From Silanimonas sp. (GTDB lineage Bacteria; Pseudomonadota; Gammaproteobacteria; Xanthomonadales; Xanthomonadaceae), in the NCBI RefSeq assembly GCF_027530345.1, contig NZ_JAPZQK010000003.1, positions 124,001 to 188,000 of the forward strand: 64,000 bases of DNA, in the 5' to 3' direction. Position numbers and translations under genes: made by a program. This document shows, in pieces, positions 48,650 through 56,610 of this stretch; within the stretch, counting starts at the first letter, position 1, and each line of letters begins with the position of its first letter. The notes under the pieces were generated by a model. The model was given only the letters and a program-made list of their open reading frames with translations. It made no database searches and was not told where the DNA came from.

Positions 48650-48802
48650 GCCGCAACGGCGGGCCATCTCGGCATCACTGGGCGGCGTCGGCACGCGGCC
48701 GAGGAAGCGCGCGAGGGCCAAGGCGGCATCGCGCGGCGGTTCACCGAAGTGTGCGCCGCGGGGCAGCGCGGCGCCGGGGGGCAGTTCGATCTCGAGGCTC
48801 AT
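48473..48802 (-). CDS. Possible small protein, antisense to the end of rpe
   Basis: This 109-codon frame starts at ATG 48802 with AAGGA 6 bases upstream, directly after the stop of the small frame next to it. The first 55 residues ([20 protein letters not shown]...[20 protein letters not shown]) look protein-like. The remainder runs antisense through rpe and is Gly/Asp-rich, as expected of a shadow. It may be a real gene whose end has been lost. I do not recognise it. Confidence 0.3.
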   Translation of the reverse strand: MSLEIELPPGAALPRGAHFGEPPRDAALALARFLGRVPTPPSDAEMARRCGSAAGGGHFGTHLRDDGGVVRRIEDGRAGDEGVGARGRDAADVVGLDATVHFETDGLAA

Positions 48803-48813
48803 CGGGGTTCCTT

Positions 48814-48966
48814 TCAGCGGGGGTCGGTGGCGCGCAGCACGAACAGGGTGGCGAAGCACAGGCCGAGTCCGAGCCACAGGGCGCCGCGTTCGGCGCGGAA
48901 TCGGGGTGAGGCGGTGACGCGGTGATCGCGCCCCACCGGGGCGCGTCGGAAACTCGATGTGGGCAT
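48814..48966 (-). CDS. Possible small one-helix membrane protein
   Basis: A 50-residue frame starts at ATG 48966 with GGAGG 9 bases upstream. It has a basic N-terminal half (SSFRRAPVGRDHRV) and one hydrophobic helix near the end (about 31-45, ALWLGLGLCFATLFVLR). Its stop is followed at once by the next ribosome binding site, which suggests a two-gene unit. In-frame ATGs at about 48975 and 48996 are alternatives. No family is recognised. Confidence 0.4.
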   Translation of the reverse strand: MPTSSFRRAPVGRDHRVTASPRFRAERGALWLGLGLCFATLFVLRATDPR

Positions 48967-49091
48967 GGGTAGCATCCTCCGTGAGCTGCATTTCATCCGT
49001 GCGATATGCCGGCGTGCCGCCGACGCGCGGCGGCTTTCGGACGGGTGGTGGCAAATCGCGGGCAGCGCCTTCCGGCCCGGGCAAGCGCCGC

Positions 49092-49097
49092 TAGACT
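49092..49097 (+). promoter_or_regulatory. Candidate -10 box (TAGACT) for the response regulator
   Basis: TAGACT ends 7 bases before the ATG at 49105, again predicting a leaderless or nearly leaderless message. Confidence 0.4.
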
Positions 49098-49104
49098 GGC
49101 CGCC

Positions 49105-49794
49105 ATGACCCACGCCATCGCCATCGTCGAAGACGAACCCGCCATCCGCGACAACTACGCCGAAGCCCTGCGCAAGCACGGTTTCGCGGTGTCAGCCTAT
49201 GCATCGCGCCCGGAAGCCCGCGCCGCCTTCGCCGCCAAACTGCCCGACCTCGTGATGATCGACGTCGGCCTCGGCGACGAACTGGAAGGCGGCTACGAGC
49301 TGTGCCGCGAGCTGCGCGCGCGCTCGGCCAGCCTGCCCATCCTCTTCCTGACCGCCCGCGATTCCGAGCTCGACGTGATCTCCGGCCTCCGCCTCGGCGC
49401 CGACGACTACCTCAGCAAGGGCGTCTCGCTGCCGCACATCACCGCGCGCATCCACGCGCTGCTTCGGCGCGTGGAGGCGCTGCGCGCGCCGGCCACGCGC
49501 GATTCGGTGATCGTCCTGCGTGGCTTGAAGCTGGAGTTCGAACGCATGCAGGTGAGCTGGAATGGCGAGGCCGTGCCGCTCACCGTCACCGAGTTCTGGA
49601 TCGTGCATGCGCTGGTGCGCCATCCGGGCCACGTCAAGAACCGCGAGCAGCTGATGCGCGAGGCACAGGTCGTGGTCGACGACGCCACGGTGACCTCGCA
49701 CATCAAGCGCATCCGCCGGAAGTTCCAGGCCCTCGACGTCGCGTTCGACGAGGTCGATACCGTGCACGGCGCCGGCTACCGCTGGCGGCCATGA
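49105..49794 (+). CDS. OmpR-type response regulator, PdsR-like
   Basis: The 229-residue regulator has a receiver domain with phospho-acceptor Asp53 in LVMIDVGLG, the switch Thr in LTARD and Lys in YLSKGVS, then a winged-helix DNA-binding domain (about 130-229, ending VDTVHGAGYRWRP). Its N-terminus (AIAIVEDEPAIRDNYAEALRKHGF) closely resembles regulators of the 'proteobacterial dedicated sortase system'. The kinase gene follows after 37 bases. No sortase or sortase-target gene is in the window. Confidence 0.85.
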   Translation: MTHAIAIVEDEPAIRDNYAEALRKHGFAVSAYASRPEARAAFAAKLPDLVMIDVGLGDELEGGYELCRELRARSASLPILFLTARDSELDVISGLRLGADDYLSKGVSLPHITARIHALLRRVEALRAPATRDSVIVLRGLKLEFERMQVSWNGEAVPLTVTEFWIVHALVRHPGHVKNREQLMREAQVVVDDATVTSHIKRIRRKFQALDVAFDEVDTVHGAGYRWRP

Positions 49795-49831
49795 GCGGCG
49801 CCCGCCGCGCCCCGCAGATGACGCCCCGCGC

Positions 49832-51850
49832 GTGCGATTGAGCCTGCGCCGCCAGCTCCTGTTGCTCGCGCTGATCGCGCTGGTGCTGCCGTGGGCGGCG
49901 TGGCAGGCCCTGGTGCAGATGGAGAACCTGCTTCGGCAGGGCCAGCAGCAGGCGCTGGAGGCCTCGGGGGGAGCGGTGGCGCGCAGCCTCGCGTTGCGGC
50001 CGGCCCTTCTGCCGCCCGCGGCGCCATCGCTGCCGGTGCACGCTTTGGCGGCCTCTCCCCGTCTGGATGGCGATGTCAGCGACTGGGGCGATGTCGCGTC
50101 GCCGCTGGAGACCGAGGCCGCGCTGCCGGGCGTGCGCTTCGCGGTGGGGCACTACAACGAGCGCCGGCTGGTGTTCATCGCCGTCGACGACGTGACGCCG
50201 CAGCGCGGCGAGGCGCATTGGCCCGGTGATCTCGCGATCGATGCGGTCCTGCTCGAACTCGACACCAGCCTTGGCCAGATGCGACTGAAGCTGGCGGCGC
50301 GGGCCGATGGCAGTACGCGTGCAGCGGCCGCGGACGGCAGCGCCGCACCGGTGCTCGCGGAAGGCGGCTGGCGCGAAACCGCGGATGGGTACGCCGTCGA
50401 GCTGGCCTTGCCGCAGGGGCTGTCGCTCGATGCGTTGCGCATCATCCGCCGAGACGCCGATGGGGGCGGTGGCGTTACCGAATCCGCCTCGCCGCGCTTC
50501 GCCCTGTACCGTCCCTCGCCGCGCCTGCAGCGCGAGCTCGGTGCACTGCTGCCCGACGACGTGCGCGCCGTCGTGGTCGATGGCCGCGGCTGGGCGTTGG
50601 CCGCGGACGGTGCTCTGCGCGCGGACGCCGCCGGCGACGACGTGCTGTCGTGGCGTCGCCTGCTGTATCGCGCGATGCTCGATGCCGCGGAACTCGAGGC
50701 TTTCGCCGCCGAAGCCTCGCCGCTGCGCGACGACCGGGCGGAGCGACTTGCCGCGGCGCAGGGCCGGGTGGAATCGCGCTGGCGCCGTGATCCGCAGGGC
50801 ACGCGGCTGATCCTCAGCAGCGCGGTGCCGGTGCGCGTTGATGGCGAGGTTCGCGCGGTACTGCGGCTCGACCGCAGCAACGCCGAGGCTCTGCTGCTGG
50901 CCGATCGGGCCGCGGCGCATCTGCTGGGCCTGACCCTGCTCGCCTTCCTCGCGTCCGGCGGCGTCGCCTTCCTGTTCGCTACGCGGCTCTCGCAACGCAT
51001 CCGCCGCCTCCGCGATGCCGCCGAGCAGGCGCTCGATCGCAGCGGCGAGGTGCGCCGGTTCGAGGTGTCCGCCGCGCGCGACGAGATCGGCGACCTGTCG
51101 CGCAGCTTCTCGCAGCTGCTCGACGAGATCGCGGCCTACACCAGTTACCTGCGTTCGCTCAGCAGCAAGCTTTCGCATGAGCTGCAGACGCCCTTGGCCA
51201 TCGTCCGCAGCTCGCTCGATAACCTCGATCTCGCTGCGCTCCCAGCCGACGCGCGGCCCTATGTCGCCCGCGCCCGCGACGGCGTCGAGCGCATGGGGCA
51301 ACTGGTGCGGACGATGAGTGAAGCCACGCGCATCGAGCACGCCATCGCCGCGGCCGAGCACGAAGCCTTTGACCTCGCGCGTCTCCTCGCGGATGTCGGC
51401 GAGGGCTACCGCGGCGTGCTGGCGCCGCGACGGCTGCGTCTGGACGGCATCGAGGCGCCGTGCCTGTTCCACGGCGCGCCCGAGCTTCTGGTGCAGGCCC
51501 TCGACAAACTGATCGACAACGCCCGCGGCTTCACTCCCGACGACGGCGAGATCGGCATCGCGCTGAAGCGCGGAACCCGTGAGCTGATGATCGAGGTCCG
51601 GAACACCGGGCCGAAGTTGCCGGAAGCCATGCGCCACCGGTTGTTCGACTCGCTGGTGTCGCTGCGCGAGCGCTCCCGCACCGCCGATGGCGCCGTGCAC
51701 CTCGGCTTCGGCCTCCACGTGGTGAAGCTGGTGGCGGCTGCTCACGGGGGCAGCGCCGAAGCAGAAAACCTCGAGGACGGCAGCGGCGTGGTGTTCCGCC
51801 TCCGCCTGCCGTGGCGGCGAGCGCCAGGGGGCGAGGGCGCTCGGTCCTGA
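49832..51850 (+). CDS. Sensor histidine kinase, PdsS-like
   Basis: The 672-residue kinase starts at GTG. It has a first membrane helix (about 8-24) and a large periplasmic sensor whose early part (SPRLDGDVSDWGD and following strands, about 72-215) resembles a CBM9-like carbohydrate-binding fold. A second helix (about 365-385) and a HAMP linker follow, then the phospho-acceptor His449 in KLSHELQTPLAIV and an ATPase domain with DKLIDNARGFTP (N box) and VHLGFGLHVVKL (G box). It partners the regulator upstream. Ligand unknown. Confidence 0.87.
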   Translation: MRLSLRRQLLLLALIALVLPWAAWQALVQMENLLRQGQQQALEASGGAVARSLALRPALLPPAAPSLPVHALAASPRLDGDVSDWGDVASPLETEAALPGVRFAVGHYNERRLVFIAVDDVTPQRGEAHWPGDLAIDAVLLELDTSLGQMRLKLAARADGSTRAAAADGSAAPVLAEGGWRETADGYAVELALPQGLSLDALRIIRRDADGGGGVTESASPRFALYRPSPRLQRELGALLPDDVRAVVVDGRGWALAADGALRADAAGDDVLSWRRLLYRAMLDAAELEAFAAEASPLRDDRAERLAAAQGRVESRWRRDPQGTRLILSSAVPVRVDGEVRAVLRLDRSNAEALLLADRAAAHLLGLTLLAFLASGGVAFLFATRLSQRIRRLRDAAEQALDRSGEVRRFEVSAARDEIGDLSRSFSQLLDEIAAYTSYLRSLSSKLSHELQTPLAIVRSSLDNLDLAALPADARPYVARARDGVERMGQLVRTMSEATRIEHAIAAAEHEAFDLARLLADVGEGYRGVLAPRRLRLDGIEAPCLFHGAPELLVQALDKLIDNARGFTPDDGEIGIALKRGTRELMIEVRNTGPKLPEAMRHRLFDSLVSLRERSRTADGAVHLGFGLHVVKLVAAAHGGSAEAENLEDGSGVVFRLRLPWRRAPGGEGARS

Positions 51851-51861
51851 TCGGGGTGGTT

Positions 51862-51884
51862 GGGGCCGTCCGTGGCCCCCGTTT
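51862..51884 (+). terminator. Weak hairpin terminator after the kinase gene
   Basis: GGGGCC (51862-51867) pairs with GGCCCC (51874-51879) and is followed by CGTTT. It is a short stem with a short T-run, so the call is tentative. Confidence 0.4.
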
Positions 51885-51948
51885 CGTCCCTGGCTATGCG
51901 CGGCGAAGTCTGGCGGCACTCCATGACAGTTCGTCGGGGCCGCGCTGG

Positions 51949-51954
51949 CATACT
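51949..51954 (+). promoter_or_regulatory. Candidate -10 box (CATACT) for trpE
   Basis: CATACT in GGCATACT lies 44 bases before the trpE ATG. The same octamer precedes the trpG remnant at a similar distance. No trp leader peptide with tandem Trp codons was found between it and trpE. Confidence 0.35.
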
Positions 51955-51998
51955 GCGGGGCCCTCCGATCCGCGGCCCCTGCCGCTCGCGACGCATCA

Positions 51999-53471
51999 AT
52001 GAATCCCGCTGAATTCGCCCGCCTCGCCGCCCAAGGCCACAACCGCATCCCGGTCGTGCGCGAGGTGCTCTCCGACCTCGATACGCCGCTGTCGGTTTAC
52101 CTGAAGCTCGTCGACGGCCCGAACGCCTACCTGTTCGAATCGGTCGAGGGCGGCGAGAACTGGGGCCGCTACAGCATCATCGGGCTGCCGGCGCGCCGCA
52201 CCTGGACGGTGCATGGCCACACGCTCAGCGCGCGCGAGTTCGGCGAGGTCGTCGAGACCCGCGAACTGGCCGATCCGCTGGGCGAAGTCGAGCGCCTGCG
52301 CGCGTCGTACTCGGTGCCGCGCATCGAGGGCTTGCCGGGCTTCACCGGCGGCCTCGTCGGCTGGTTCGGCTTCGAGTGCATCGGCTACATCGAGCCGAAG
52401 CTCGCCAAGCCCGTCGCGCCCGACCACCTCGGCACGCCCGAGATCTTCCTCATGCTCAGCGAAGAGCTCGCGGTGTTTGACAACCTCAAGGGCAAGCTCT
52501 ACCTCGTCGTGCATGCCGATCCAGCCGAGCCGCAGGCACTGGCCCGCGCGCAGGCGCGACTCGATTCGCTGGTGCACCGGCTGCGCCACGCCGGCGCGAG
52601 CTATCCCGATGTGCTCGACGCCGGCGTCGTCGATGAATCGGATTTCGTCAGCGGCTTCAGCAAGGACGGCTTCAAGGCCGCCGTGCTGAAGGCGAAGGAC
52701 TACATCGCCGCCGGCGACGCCTTCCAGGTGGTGCTGAGCCAGCGCCTCTCGATCCCCTTCAAGGCGCGGCCGGTCGACGTCTACCGCGCGCTGCGGGCGC
52801 TGAATCCTTCGCCCTACATGTACTTCCTCGACACCGGCGCGCTGCAGGTCGTGGGTTCGTCGCCGGAGATCCTCGTACGCCAGCAGCAGGGCACGGTGAC
52901 GGTGCGCCCGATCGCCGGCACGCGGCCGCGTGGCGCCACGGTGGATGCCGACAAGGCGTTGGAAGCCGAGCTGCTCGCCGACCCGAAGGAGCGCGCCGAG
53001 CACCTGATGCTGATCGACCTCGGCCGAAACGACGCCGGCCGCGTCAGCGAGGCGGGCAGCGTGCGCGTGCCCGAGCAGTTCGTCATCGAGCGTTACAGCC
53101 ACGTCATGCACATCGTCTCGGAAGTGCAGGGCCGCTTGAAGGACGGCCTGTCGTATGCCGACGTGCTGAAGGCCACCTTCCCGGCCGGCACGGTAAGCGG
53201 CGCGCCGAAGATCCGCGCGCTCGAGATCATCCGCGAACTGGAGCCGCACCAGCGCAACCTCTACGCCGGCGCCGTGGGCTACGTGAACTGGTGGGGCGAC
53301 GCCGATACCGCCATCGCCATCCGCACCGCCGTGATCACCAATGGCCAGCTGCACGTGCAGGCGGGTGCCGGCATCGTCTTCGACTCCGACCCCGAGAAGG
53401 AGTGGGAGGAGACGATGAACAAGAGCCGCGCGCTGTTCCGCGCGGTGGCGCAGGCGGCGAAGGGGCTCTGA
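51999..53471 (+). CDS. trpE: Anthranilate synthase component I
   Basis: The enzyme (490 residues) converts chorismate to anthranilate using ammonia supplied by TrpG, the first step of tryptophan synthesis. The N-terminal regulatory domain includes [19 protein letters not shown], part of the tryptophan feedback site. The catalytic domain shows [24 protein letters not shown]-like [39 protein letters not shown] and [15 protein letters not shown]. Its glutaminase partner is not intact in this window (see the trpG remnant). Confidence 0.97.
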   Translation: MNPAEFARLAAQGHNRIPVVREVLSDLDTPLSVYLKLVDGPNAYLFESVEGGENWGRYSIIGLPARRTWTVHGHTLSAREFGEVVETRELADPLGEVERLRASYSVPRIEGLPGFTGGLVGWFGFECIGYIEPKLAKPVAPDHLGTPEIFLMLSEELAVFDNLKGKLYLVVHADPAEPQALARAQARLDSLVHRLRHAGASYPDVLDAGVVDESDFVSGFSKDGFKAAVLKAKDYIAAGDAFQVVLSQRLSIPFKARPVDVYRALRALNPSPYMYFLDTGALQVVGSSPEILVRQQQGTVTVRPIAGTRPRGATVDADKALEAELLADPKERAEHLMLIDLGRNDAGRVSEAGSVRVPEQFVIERYSHVMHIVSEVQGRLKDGLSYADVLKATFPAGTVSGAPKIRALEIIRELEPHQRNLYAGAVGYVNWWGDADTAIAIRTAVITNGQLHVQAGAGIVFDSDPEKEWEETMNKSRALFRAVAQAAKGL

Positions 53472-53489
53472 GGCCCGCGCCGCCTCGCC

Positions 53490-55061
53490 TCAGTCGATCC
53501 TTGCGTTCGGACGACCTGACGGCGCCCTCATGTGGCGCATGTCGCGCCGCTGGATTGCTCCGCCGCTGTTTTGCCCTTGGCTCTGCGTGCAGCGCTGCGG
53601 AATCTTGTCGCGTAGGCGCCGCGGCCCGCAGCCGCTCGCGTCGGGATCGAAGCGCCACAGCCGCGCCGAGCGCGGCGGCAGTTCGACCGCCAGCGCGCCG
53701 CCGCTCACCGCGAGCACGTGGTCCGACAGCGCGTCGCGGAAACGCCCCGGTGCGCGCAGCGGATGGGCCTCGACATCCACGGCCAGCGTGCGCGTTTCGC
53801 CGCACTTGTTGATGCCCACCAGGGCGCGGTCGCCGCGGCGGAACAGCAGGTGGCAGTTGCTCTGCGAGACCATGCGCATCGGTTCGCCGGCCAGCGCGTT
53901 GTGGAAGCCGAGCATGGCTGCGATGTCGCTGCGCCGGTACAGCCCGTTCCAGCGGTTGTCGCCGCTCTCGTTGTTGTCGGAGTAGACGAGTGGCGTGCCT
54001 TCGCCGCGTGCCATCAGCCAAGCCCAGGCCAGCGTCTCGTCGGTGGCGTCCATGATCAGGCCGCGGAAGATGCCGTTCAGCGGGATGTCGTGGTTGACCG
54101 CGAAGGTCCAGGCGCGCCGTGGGTCGATGGCCTGCTCGTCGGCCTGTGCGGTGACGAGGATGGACAGGTCGCCGCCGAAGCCGAAGGCCTGGCGCAGGCG
54201 GTGGAACAGCGGGAAGTCGTAAGCCTGGAGCGGCGTCTGCGCCATCCAAGGCTTCAGGAAGATCTCGTACTCCGTGTTGCCGCGGCCGCCACCGGTGATG
54301 ATCTCGCCGAACACCGGCCGGCCGGCCAGCAGAACGGGATCGAAGACCGCGTTCACGTGGGCTAGCGTCATGTGCTTTGCGGCATCGAGGCGGAAGCCGT
54401 CCGTGCCCAACGCGATGAGCGCGGCGATGTACTGTCGCTGCGCGTTGATGACCTTGGCACTGCCCTGCAGGTCGGGGAGACCGGTGTCGCCGCCGCCCGA
54501 GCACAGCCGGCCGCTCTGCACCTGCGTCACGTTGTTGTAGTCGGTGATGCAGAACGCCGGATGGAAGTCGCCGCCGTCGAACAAATCGGTGGCGAGGTCG
54601 CCGAACAGGCGCTGGCGCTCCCAGCGCGCCGGGTCCGACGTGTATACCGAGCGCACGCGGGCACCGGGAAAACTCAGGTCGGCGCGCTGGCCGGCCTCGT
54701 TCGCCATGTGGTTCAGCACGAGGTCGGCGTAGAGCTTCAGGCCGCGCAGCTCGAGGGCGGCGCTCATGCGCACGAAGGCCTCGGTGTCGCCGAGCGGATG
54801 GTCGATGACGCGGTAGTCCTGCGGCTGGTAGCGCGCCCACCACTGGCCACCCTCGCTCTTCAATGGCGGCGCCACCAGCACGCCGGTGTAGCCGAGTTGT
54901 CGGATTTCCGAGGCGCGCGCCTCGATGTCGGCGTAGCGCCAGTTGAAGGCGTGAAGGATGGCCTCCGCGCCAGCGGCGCTGGGCAGCAGGGCGGCGCAGG
55001 CCAAGACGAACGCGCCGGCAAGGCGACGCAGGCGTGCCATGGGGCGGGGCAGGGTGGGCAT
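53490..55061 (-). CDS. Secreted alpha-amylase (GH13)
   Basis: This 523-residue protein has a signal peptide (about 1-32, ending SAAGAEA). The GH13 regions are visible: DLVLNHMA (region I), GFRLDAAKHM with the nucleophile Asp (region II), GEIITGG with the acid Glu (region III) and FAVNHDIP (region IV, in place of the usual FxxNHD). A C-terminal all-beta domain follows. The last ~50 residues (from about 475) are basic, low-complexity and unlike the domain. The start is taken as ATG 55061; ATG 55040 is equally possible. No strong ribosome site is seen. Confidence 0.88.
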   Translation of the reverse strand: MPTLPRPMARLRRLAGAFVLACAALLPSAAGAEAILHAFNWRYADIEARASEIRQLGYTGVLVAPPLKSEGGQWWARYQPQDYRVIDHPLGDTEAFVRMSAALELRGLKLYADLVLNHMANEAGQRADLSFPGARVRSVYTSDPARWERQRLFGDLATDLFDGGDFHPAFCITDYNNVTQVQSGRLCSGGGDTGLPDLQGSAKVINAQRQYIAALIALGTDGFRLDAAKHMTLAHVNAVFDPVLLAGRPVFGEIITGGGRGNTEYEIFLKPWMAQTPLQAYDFPLFHRLRQAFGFGGDLSILVTAQADEQAIDPRRAWTFAVNHDIPLNGIFRGLIMDATDETLAWAWLMARGEGTPLVYSDNNESGDNRWNGLYRRSDIAAMLGFHNALAGEPMRMVSQSNCHLLFRRGDRALVGINKCGETRTLAVDVEAHPLRAPGRFRDALSDHVLAVSGGALAVELPPRSARLWRFDPDASGCGPRRLRDKIPQRCTQSQGQNSGGAIQRRDMRHMRAPSGRPNARID

Positions 55062-55152
55062 GGCGGCGTCCAGCGCGAAGGCGATGCCGAATGGTTCTGC
55101 GCTGATGCGTTCGCCACAACGCCCTGCATACGTATTCACGCCGGGGCTCCGG

Positions 55153-55158
55153 CATACT
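55153..55158 (+). promoter_or_regulatory. Candidate -10 box (CATACT) for the interrupted trpG
   Basis: CATACT in GGCATACT lies 48 bases before the GTG of the trpG remnant, mirroring the box in front of trpE. It supports the view that the remnant is the genuine start of a gene. Confidence 0.35.
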
Positions 55159-55206
55159 CTCCGGCCCGCCGTTTCCCCCACCGCCGACCCCGCGCCGGAG
55201 CCCTTC

Positions 55207-55230
55207 GTGCTGCTGATGATCGATCATTAG
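55207..55230 (+). pseudogene. trpG: 5' remnant of trpG cut by an integrative element
   Basis: GTG CTG CTG ATG ATC GAT CAT TAG reads V/M-L-L-M-I-D-H-stop. Anthranilate synthase component II of xanthomonads and pseudomonads begins M-L-L-M-I-D-N-Y-D-S-F, so six codons match before the frame runs into foreign sequence. GGAG stands 7 bases before the GTG. The position, just beyond trpE and one divergent gene, is where trpG is expected. Either trpG has been truncated here, or its body with a substitute start lies at the far end of the element. The identification rests on six codons plus context. Confidence 0.55.
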
Positions 55231-55237
55231 CATTGGC

Positions 55238-55328
55238 GTCCAGTGGAGTCCAGATTAGTCCGGATGGTGCGCGCGGATCCTGTAAAAACAACATCTTAGT
55301 ATCCGCCTTGGTCCATGGGCGTCCATGG
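55238..55328 (+). repeat. Helically phased GTCC repeats at the element border
   Basis: GTCC occurs at 55238, 55248 and 55258, exactly 10 bases apart (GTCCAGTGGA, GTCCAGATTA, GTCCGGATGG), and GTCCATGG occurs at 55311 and 55321, again 10 apart. All are on the same strand between the trpG remnant and the integrase. Such phased direct repeats are typical of arm-type sites for integrase or excisionase. Confidence 0.55.
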
Positions 55329-55345
55329 TAAGCCGAGCGAAATGC

Positions 55346-55364
55346 GGGTACCGTTGAGGGTACC
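55346..55364 (+). repeat. GGGTACC pair upstream of the integrase
   Basis: GGGTACC occurs at 55346-55352 and 55358-55364, 12 bases apart. A related inverted CGATACCC follows at 55372. The sites overlap the likely integrase translation start region, so they could bind a regulator of the integrase. Confidence 0.4.
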
Positions 55365-55383
55365 TAAGGCTCGATACCCGCTC

Positions 55384-56592
55384 GTGGCACTCACCGACGC
55401 TCGCATCCGAACGACCAAGCCAGGGCCCAAGCCGATCCGCCTTCCAGACGGTGCTGGGCTCTACCTCGAGGTGCGGCCAACGGGCGCCAAGCTGTGGCGC
55501 TACCGCTACCGCATCGCAGGCAAAGAGAACCTCTTCGCGGTGGGCGAGTACCCCGAGGTCTCGCTCGCAGACGCGCGCTCAGAGCGAGACAAGGCGCGTG
55601 CGCTCGTCAAGCAGGGGATCCACCCCTCGCACAGCCGCCAGACTGATCGATTGGCGACCCTGGCGTCGAACGCGAACACCTTCGAGGCTGTCGCGCGGGA
55701 GTGGATCGCCAAGAAGGCCGTCAGCTGGACGCCCTACTACCGCAAGCAGGTCGACAGCTTCCTTGGTGGGGACGTGTTCCCATACGTGGGCAAGCTTCCG
55801 ATCAGGAACGTCACCTCAGCCCATCTGCTTGAGATCGTGCGTCGAATCGAGGGGCGAGGCGCGGCGACGGTCGCGCTGCTTGTTCGGCAGTGGTGCTCGG
55901 CGATATTCCGCTATGCCGTCGCGACGCTCCGGGCTGACGGCGATCCGGCAGCTGCGCTTCGTGGAGCGATCCATCGGCCGCGTGTCGAACATCGACGCCC
56001 GTTGTCAAAGAAGGAGGTCGGGGAATTCCTTCGTGCCCTCGATGGCTACGCTGGCTATCGAACGACCGTCATCGCTCTCCGGCTGATGCTGTTGACCTTT
56101 GTTCGCACTGTCGAGCTGCGGATGGCGCGCTGGGAAGAGTTCGATCTTGATGCCGCCGAATGGCGCATTCCCGCAGCGCGGATGAAGATGAGGCAGGAGC
56201 ACATCGTCCCCTTGTCTGACCAGGCAGTGGCTCTGCTACGTGAGCTTCATACCTACACGGGCGGTGGTCGGTTGCTGTTCCCCAACAACCGTAAGCCCGG
56301 AGAGTGCATGTCCGCGACCACTCTCAATCGTGCCCTGGAGCGGATGGGCTTCAATGGCGCCGATGGCATCGGATTCTCAGCCCACGGCTTCAGGGCGACG
56401 GCGTCGACGATCTTGAATGAGATGGGTTTCAGGTCTGACGTTATCGAACGGCAGTTGGCGCACGCGGAGCGCGATAAGGTTCGGGCCAGCTACAACCAGG
56501 CTGAGTACATGGTCGAGCGGCGGGCAATGATGCAGGAATGGTCACGCATCCTGCGCGAAATTGACGAATCGAAAGGACTTAGCGGTTACTGA
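55384..56592 (+). CDS. P4-type tyrosine integrase
   Basis: The 402-residue recombinase has an N-terminal arm-binding (DUF4102-like) domain, ALTDARIRTTKPGPKPIRL...GLYLEV, a core-binding SAM-like domain (about 95-185) and a catalytic domain. The catalytic Arg is in FVRTVELRMARW, the HxxR box in AHGFRATAST, the second His in QLAHAE, and the nucleophile Tyr in RASYNQAEYMVERR. GTG at 55384 starts at the usual family position (V/M-A-L-T-D). ATGs at 55342 and 55315 are in frame alternatives. It converges on the ATPase gene with 18 bases between stops. Confidence 0.93.
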   Translation: MALTDARIRTTKPGPKPIRLPDGAGLYLEVRPTGAKLWRYRYRIAGKENLFAVGEYPEVSLADARSERDKARALVKQGIHPSHSRQTDRLATLASNANTFEAVAREWIAKKAVSWTPYYRKQVDSFLGGDVFPYVGKLPIRNVTSAHLLEIVRRIEGRGAATVALLVRQWCSAIFRYAVATLRADGDPAAALRGAIHRPRVEHRRPLSKKEVGEFLRALDGYAGYRTTVIALRLMLLTFVRTVELRMARWEEFDLDAAEWRIPAARMKMRQEHIVPLSDQAVALLRELHTYTGGGRLLFPNNRKPGECMSATTLNRALERMGFNGADGIGFSAHGFRATASTILNEMGFRSDVIERQLAHAERDKVRASYNQAEYMVERRAMMQEWSRILREIDESKGLSGY

Positions 56593-56610
56593 GCCTAGCC
56601 GTGGCGTTCA

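Noticed and set aside
51851-51998. Tryptophan attenuator in front of trpE
   Set aside because: No short leader frame with consecutive Trp codons or alternative hairpins was seen; only a weak terminator and a -10-like box are present.
55180-55400. tRNA gene as the attachment site of the integrase
   Set aside because: No tRNA fold or T-loop sequence (GGTTCGAxTCC) occurs near the junction; a trpG start is found instead.
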